Below the pieces are notes generated by a model, which saw nothing but the letters and a program-made list of their open reading frames with translations, ran no database searches and was not told the DNA's origin. From the NCBI GenBank assembly GCA_015056255.1, contig SVGP01000006.1:1-64000 (forward strand): a stretch of 64,000 nt of DNA, given 5' to 3'. A program made the position numbers and the translations under genes. Source of the stretch: Clostridiales bacterium (GTDB taxonomy: Bacteria; Bacillota; Clostridia; Christensenellales; Aristaeellaceae). Of the stretch, positions 60,435 through 64,000 are shown one piece after another (within the stretch, counting starts at the first letter, position 1; every line of letters begins with the position of its first letter).

Positions 60435-61019
60435 TCACACAAGCCCGCTGAAACCCATAAACGCAATGGCCATGAGTCCGGCGGAAACGAGGCTGATGGG
60501 GAATCCCTTCATACACTCTGGAATTTTTGCGTTTTCAAGGCGCTCGCGAACGCCTGCCATGAGAACAATGGCGACCAAAAAGCCCACTGCCGAAAACGCG
60601 CCGTTGAGCACGGAGTAGATGAGGTTATAGTTTTCAGAAACGTTCAGGGTCGCAACGCCCAAAACAGCGCAATTGGTGGTGATCAGGGGAAGATAAATGC
60701 CCAGCGCGCCGTGAAGAGAGGGGCTTGCCTTTTTAAGGAACATTTCAACAAACTGAACCAGCGCCGCAATGACCAGAATGAAGGCAATGGTCTGCATAAA
60801 GGTGATCTTTAAAGGCACCAAAAGCCAGTGGTACACCATATAGGAGAAAAGCGACGCAATCGTCATAACAAAGGTGACCGCAAGACCCATGCTGGCGGCG
60901 GTTTCCACCTTGCCTGATACGCCTAAAAACGGGCAGCAGCCGAGGAATCTTGAAAAAATGAAGTTGTTGGTCAGAACGCAGCTCACCATGAACAAAAGCA
61001 TTCTGGTAATTTCGTTCAT
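60435..61019 (-). CDS. rnfA: Rnf complex subunit A
   Basis: A 194-residue membrane subunit with six helices. LTNNFIFSRFLGCCPFLGVS (about residues 17-36) carries the Cys pair of the family, and LPLITTNCAVLGVATLNV (about 111-128) the second conserved Cys. It pairs with RnfE to hold an inter-membrane [2Fe-2S] cluster. It overlaps rnfE by 4 bases. Confidence 0.96.
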   Translation of the reverse strand: MNEITRMLLFMVSCVLTNNFIFSRFLGCCPFLGVSGKVETAASMGLAVTFVMTIASLFSYMVYHWLLVPLKITFMQTIAFILVIAALVQFVEMFLKKASPSLHGALGIYLPLITTNCAVLGVATLNVSENYNLIYSVLNGAFSAVGFLVAIVLMAGVRERLENAKIPECMKGFPISLVSAGLMAIAFMGFSGLV

Positions 61020-61654
61020 GCTCTCCCTCCTTCCACGTGCTTATCCTTCTGAAAGCGCCTGACAATAGCGTTGATCGCGCCGAGGAGCAATCCATAGGTC
61101 AGGAATCCGCCGGAAGCAAGCACGAAAAGGAGCATCGGTTCGTAGCCCGCGCCCATAATCTGAATGCCAAAAAGCGTTCCGCTTCCGATTACTTCGCGAA
61201 TCATACCGATGAGAGTCAGAGCAAGCGTAAAACCAACGCCCATGCCGAGGCCGTCCACAGCGGACGCAATCACGGAATTTTTGCTCGCAAAGGCTTCCGC
61301 ACGCGCAAGAATGATGCAGTTGACGACGATCAGGGGAATGAAAATGCCGAGACTTTCATAAAGAGAGGGCAAATACGCCTGCATAAACAGCTGAACCATC
61401 GTAACAAACGTACAGATGATCACGATGAACGAAGGAATTCGAACGTTATTCGGAATGAACTTTCGAAGAAGCGACACAACCACGTTTGATCCAATCAACA
61501 CAAACGTAGCCGCCGCGCCCATGCCGATTCCGTTGATGGCGCTTGTGGTAACCGCCAGCGTCGGGCAGGTTCCAAGAACCAGGCGGAAGGTCGGATTCTC
61601 GGTGATGACGCCGTTTAGGAAAATGCTTCCAAGACTCTTTCGTTCCTTCATCAT
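61016..61654 (-). CDS. rnfE: Rnf complex subunit E
   Basis: A 212-residue membrane subunit homologous to RnfA. NPTFRLVLGTCPTLAVTTSA (about residues 18-37) and IPLIVVNCIILARAEAFASK (about 109-128) are the paired Cys regions. It overlaps rnfD by ATGA and rnfA by 4 bases. There is no rnfG gene between rnfD and rnfE, unlike the usual order. Confidence 0.96.
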   Translation of the reverse strand: MMKERKSLGSIFLNGVITENPTFRLVLGTCPTLAVTTSAINGIGMGAAATFVLIGSNVVVSLLRKFIPNNVRIPSFIVIICTFVTMVQLFMQAYLPSLYESLGIFIPLIVVNCIILARAEAFASKNSVIASAVDGLGMGVGFTLALTLIGMIREVIGSGTLFGIQIMGAGYEPMLLFVLASGGFLTYGLLLGAINAIVRRFQKDKHVEGGRA

Positions 61655-62589
61655 GCTTCCTTCGCCTCCTTCTTCTTACCGTGGCCATAGATTCTGTTGG
61701 GCATGTATTTATCCAGAAGCGGGGTTAAGATATTCATAAGAAGGATGGCGTAGGTCACGCCTTCGGGATACGCGCCGAAGCGTCGGATGATCATCGTCAA
61801 AAATCCAATGCCAACGCTGTAGGCATACTGCGCGCTTGCGGACATGGGGCTTGTCGTATAGTCGGTAGCCATGAAGACCGCACCGAACAAAATACCGCCC
61901 GTCAGAACCGCATGGATGGGATCCATGCCAAGAACAAACGCTGATACAAACGCAGAGGCCATTGTAACCACAGGAATGCGCCAGGAAATGGTTTTGGTAA
62001 TTAAAAGGTACACAAGGCCCACAAGGATCGCAGCCTTGCACGTTTCGCCGATGGAGCCGGGTATAGCGCCCTGAAAAAGCTCAAGATAGGTATATTCTAC
62101 CACATTTTCACCGGAGAGCGGCGTTGCCATTGTAACGGCGTCTGCAATATGGTCTCTTGAAATATCGATATAAGTGGTCATATGCGCAGGCCATGACGCC
62201 AGAAGCACGGCACGCGCCGTGAGCGCGGGGTTTAAAAAGTTGTCGCCGATTCCGCCAAAGAGCTGCTTTACAACAATGATCGCAAACGCGCTTGCAACCA
62301 TCGCCGCCCACCAGGGAAGCGTTGGAGGAAGCGTGAGGCCCAGTATAATACCGGTGACGAGCGTGGAGCAGTCGCCCACGCGCACCTCTATTTTCATAAG
62401 CCTCTGCCAGACGTATTCCGCCAGCACAGCCGTGCCCGCGCAAACGCACAGCACGGCCAGCGCGCTCATTTCGAAAAGATACACGCCCGCAGCCACGCAC
62501 GGCATAAGCGCAATCACAACATTCAGCATAAGGCTCTGCGTGGAAGCGCTGGTTCGGATATGCGGGGCGCTTGACAAACGAATGCTCAT
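61651..62589 (-). CDS. rnfD: Rnf complex subunit D
   Basis: A 312-residue membrane subunit with nine or ten helices. GDNFLNPALTARAVLLASWP (about residues 133-152) is the family motif, and AVTMATPL (about 171-178) has the Thr expected to hold covalent FMN. FMATDYTTSPMSASAQYAY is also conserved. It overlaps rnfC and rnfE by 4 bases each. Confidence 0.96.
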   Translation of the reverse strand: MSIRLSSAPHIRTSASTQSLMLNVVIALMPCVAAGVYLFEMSALAVLCVCAGTAVLAEYVWQRLMKIEVRVGDCSTLVTGIILGLTLPPTLPWWAAMVASAFAIIVVKQLFGGIGDNFLNPALTARAVLLASWPAHMTTYIDISRDHIADAVTMATPLSGENVVEYTYLELFQGAIPGSIGETCKAAILVGLVYLLITKTISWRIPVVTMASAFVSAFVLGMDPIHAVLTGGILFGAVFMATDYTTSPMSASAQYAYSVGIGFLTMIIRRFGAYPEGVTYAILLMNILTPLLDKYMPNRIYGHGKKKEAKEA

Positions 62590-63908
62590 GCCTTTTGTCC
62601 TCCCTTCGCCTGACGCATCAATTTTTCCTTCACGATCTTAAACGACGCGCTCAGCCATCGCCTGGACGGGCACACATACGAGCAGCAGCCGCAAAGCATG
62701 CAGTCCATAACGTTCAGTTTCTTGGCTGCGTCCAGCCGGTCAGCGTCGGCCTCCACCTTGATTCGGTAGGGATTTAAACCAATCGGGCAGGCATGCACGC
62801 ATTTTGCGCATCGGATGCAGGGGCCTTCCTCCATACTCATGGCCTCGCGCTCGTTGAAAACCACGATGCCGTTTGTGGATTTCATCATGGGAATCTGCAT
62901 GTTGGGAATGCAAAGGCCGGTCATTGCGCCACCAAAGGTGATTTTGCCGGGCTCCTCGGGGAAACCGCCCAAGTAACCGATGATGTCCTCGACGATCGTT
63001 CCGATGGGCAGCATGAGGTTGGCCGGATGACGCACGCAGCCGGTGATGGTGGTGATGCGCTTAATCAAGGGCATGCCGTCAATGATCGCATCCGCAATCG
63101 CCGCGCAGGTTCCGACATTCAAAACAATCACGCCGATATCGATCGGAAGCCCGCCCGAGGGCACCTGCTTTTTCGTAACCGCATCGATCAGCTGCTTTTC
63201 GCCGCCCTGCGGATATTTGGTTTTGAGTTCAAACACCTGAACGCCGTCACGGCCCGCGGCTGCGCGTTTCATGGCCTCTATCGCATCGGGCTTGTTGTCT
63301 TCAATGGCAATCACTCCGTTTTCAACGTTCAGTGCGCGCATTGCGGCTCTTAAACCGTCCACAACACGCTGGGGAAACTCCAGCATCAGGCGGTGATCCG
63401 CCGTCAAATGCGTTTCACATTCCGCGCCGTTTACAATGATTACATCGCACTTCTGACCGGGCTTCAGCGTCAATTTCACATGCGTCGGGAACGACGCGCC
63501 GCCCATGCCGCAGATGCCTGCATCGCGGATGGCGGGAACAATCAGGGCGGGGTCGACGCTTTCAACGCTGCCCAGAGGGTTCAGTTCCACCCATTCTTCC
63601 CTGAAATCGTTTTTGATGCTGACAACCGTCACCGGATCCTTCATAAGGTAGGGAATTTTTTCAACCGCCGTCACTTCGCCCGACACGCTGGCGTGCACGG
63701 GAATGCCCAAAGGCCCGACGGGATTGGCCACCACCTGGCCGATCTTGACCAGATCGCCCTTCTTCACACACGGCTCGCTGGGCGCGCCAATGTGCATGCT
63801 CATGGGCAATTTTACATAGTCCGTCACGTATTCGCGAACCGGCAGAACGCTGGTTACGCTTTTTCCGCCGTAGGAAAGATGTACGCCTCGTTTAAATGTA
63901 TATTTCAT
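62586..63908 (-). CDS. rnfC: Rnf complex subunit C
   Basis: A 440-residue peripheral subunit that transfers electrons between NADH and the complex. GAPSEPCVKKGDLVKIGQVV (about residues 41-60, biotinyl-like domain), CGMGGASFPTHVKL (about 132-145, FMN/NADH domain), VINGAECETHLTADHRLMLE, and two 4Fe-4S sites CIRCAKCVHACPIGLNPY and CMLCGCCSYVCPSRRW. It starts 3 bases past the stop of the partial upstream gene. Confidence 0.96.
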   Translation of the reverse strand: MKYTFKRGVHLSYGGKSVTSVLPVREYVTDYVKLPMSMHIGAPSEPCVKKGDLVKIGQVVANPVGPLGIPVHASVSGEVTAVEKIPYLMKDPVTVVSIKNDFREEWVELNPLGSVESVDPALIVPAIRDAGICGMGGASFPTHVKLTLKPGQKCDVIIVNGAECETHLTADHRLMLEFPQRVVDGLRAAMRALNVENGVIAIEDNKPDAIEAMKRAAAGRDGVQVFELKTKYPQGGEKQLIDAVTKKQVPSGGLPIDIGVIVLNVGTCAAIADAIIDGMPLIKRITTITGCVRHPANLMLPIGTIVEDIIGYLGGFPEEPGKITFGGAMTGLCIPNMQIPMMKSTNGIVVFNEREAMSMEEGPCIRCAKCVHACPIGLNPYRIKVEADADRLDAAKKLNVMDCMLCGCCSYVCPSRRWLSASFKIVKEKLMRQAKGGQKA

Positions 63909-63911
63909 TTT

Positions 63912-64000
63912 TTACGCGTCCTCCCCCGCCAGCATGTTCTGAGAAATATAGTCCGCCATCCGGTTTACGCCGTCGGCTACGGCGCTTGATGTGATCGTTG
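63912..64000 (-). CDS. rnfG: Rnf complex subunit G, C-terminal fragment
   Basis: Only the last 28 codons are in the window. They read ...TITSSAVADGVNRMADYI then SQNMLAGEDA and stop. TITSSAV matches the 3' part of the SGAT-x-[ST]S FMN-attachment motif of RnfG/NqrC FMN-binding domains, and AVxxxVN after it is also typical. The place, immediately before rnfC on the same strand, supports this. The rest of the gene lies beyond the right edge. Confidence 0.75.
   Translation of the reverse strand, partial: TITSSAVADGVNRMADYISQNMLAGEDA

Noticed and set aside
61016-62589. Rnf complex lacking subunit G
   Set aside because: The normal place between rnfD and rnfE is empty, but the partial frame at 63912-64000 carries the FMN-attachment end of an RnfG, so the subunit is displaced rather than missing.

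Overview
The window reads as chromosomal DNA of an anaerobic, Gram-positive-type bacterium of the Bacillota, most likely an uncultured gut or rumen Clostridia lineage (inference). The signs are three T-box leaders, an Rnf complex, indolepyruvate:ferredoxin oxidoreductase, formate-THF ligase, a sodium-pumping decarboxylase beta subunit, consensus TTGACA-17-TATAAT promoters and many intergenic palindromic repeats. There is no rRNA, tRNA, CRISPR array, transposase or prophage gene that I can support. About 60 protein genes were found, two of them cut by the window edges.

Layout. 1-3.4 kb: the end of a P-loop kinase gene, then a three-gene ABC importer behind a T-box whose specifier reads UAC (Tyr). 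3.6-5.6 kb: decarboxylase beta subunit, a 45-residue gamma-like protein and a DtxR/MntR-type regulator. 6-9.8 kb: a P-loop kinase with an XRE/S24-like regulator, then metG behind a Met T-box. 9.8-10.4 kb: an unassigned RNA of about 510 nt on the minus strand, with a consensus promoter and a terminator but no convincing ORF. 10.6-16.3 kb: iorB, iorA, an acyl-CoA ligase and an OFA-type transporter; the last two lie behind a second Tyr T-box. 16.4-26 kb: glpK, a secreted protein, fhs, a ParB/Noc protein, two COG0523 GTPases (one with a long His/Cys repeat) and a large membrane protein. 26.4-33.5 kb: asparaginase, a heterodimeric ABC exporter, mnmG and rsmG. 33.7-38.6 kb: two ECF-like sigma factors with long C-terminal extensions and a secreted metallo-beta-lactamase-fold protein, separated by dense repeat arrays. 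38.7-43.5 kb: an rRNA/tRNA methyltransferase and an amino-sugar-type cluster. 43.8-49.8 kb: a degenerate PIG-L protein, a double GNAT, NamZ-like muramidase, a MurK-like kinase and MurQ (cell-wall sugar recycling). 50-56.2 kb: AEC transporter, flavin reductase-like protein, GH127, pentapeptide-repeat protein, double VanW-domain protein and a lipoprotein. 56.3-64 kb: an FMN-riboswitch operon (RibU, stand-alone riboflavin kinase, unknown TIM-barrel-like protein, PPTase) downstream of an Rnf operon ordered G-C-D-E-A-B that ends with a stand-alone FAD synthetase domain.

How the parts fit. Two Tyr-specific T-boxes control a probable tyrosine importer and a transporter-plus-CoA-ligase unit that sits next to iorAB. 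Read together, these suggest tyrosine supply under starvation by uptake and by reductive carboxylation of an aryl acid. The Rnf complex could supply or consume the reduced ferredoxin and needs covalent FMN, for which FAD is the donor; an FAD synthetase gene is the last gene of that operon. Intergenic regions carry three palindromic modules (H1 CAGAC-GTCTG, H2 GGCGGG-CCCGCC, H3 GGGCGAT-ATCGCCC) in pairs and in a 97-98 bp tandem array.
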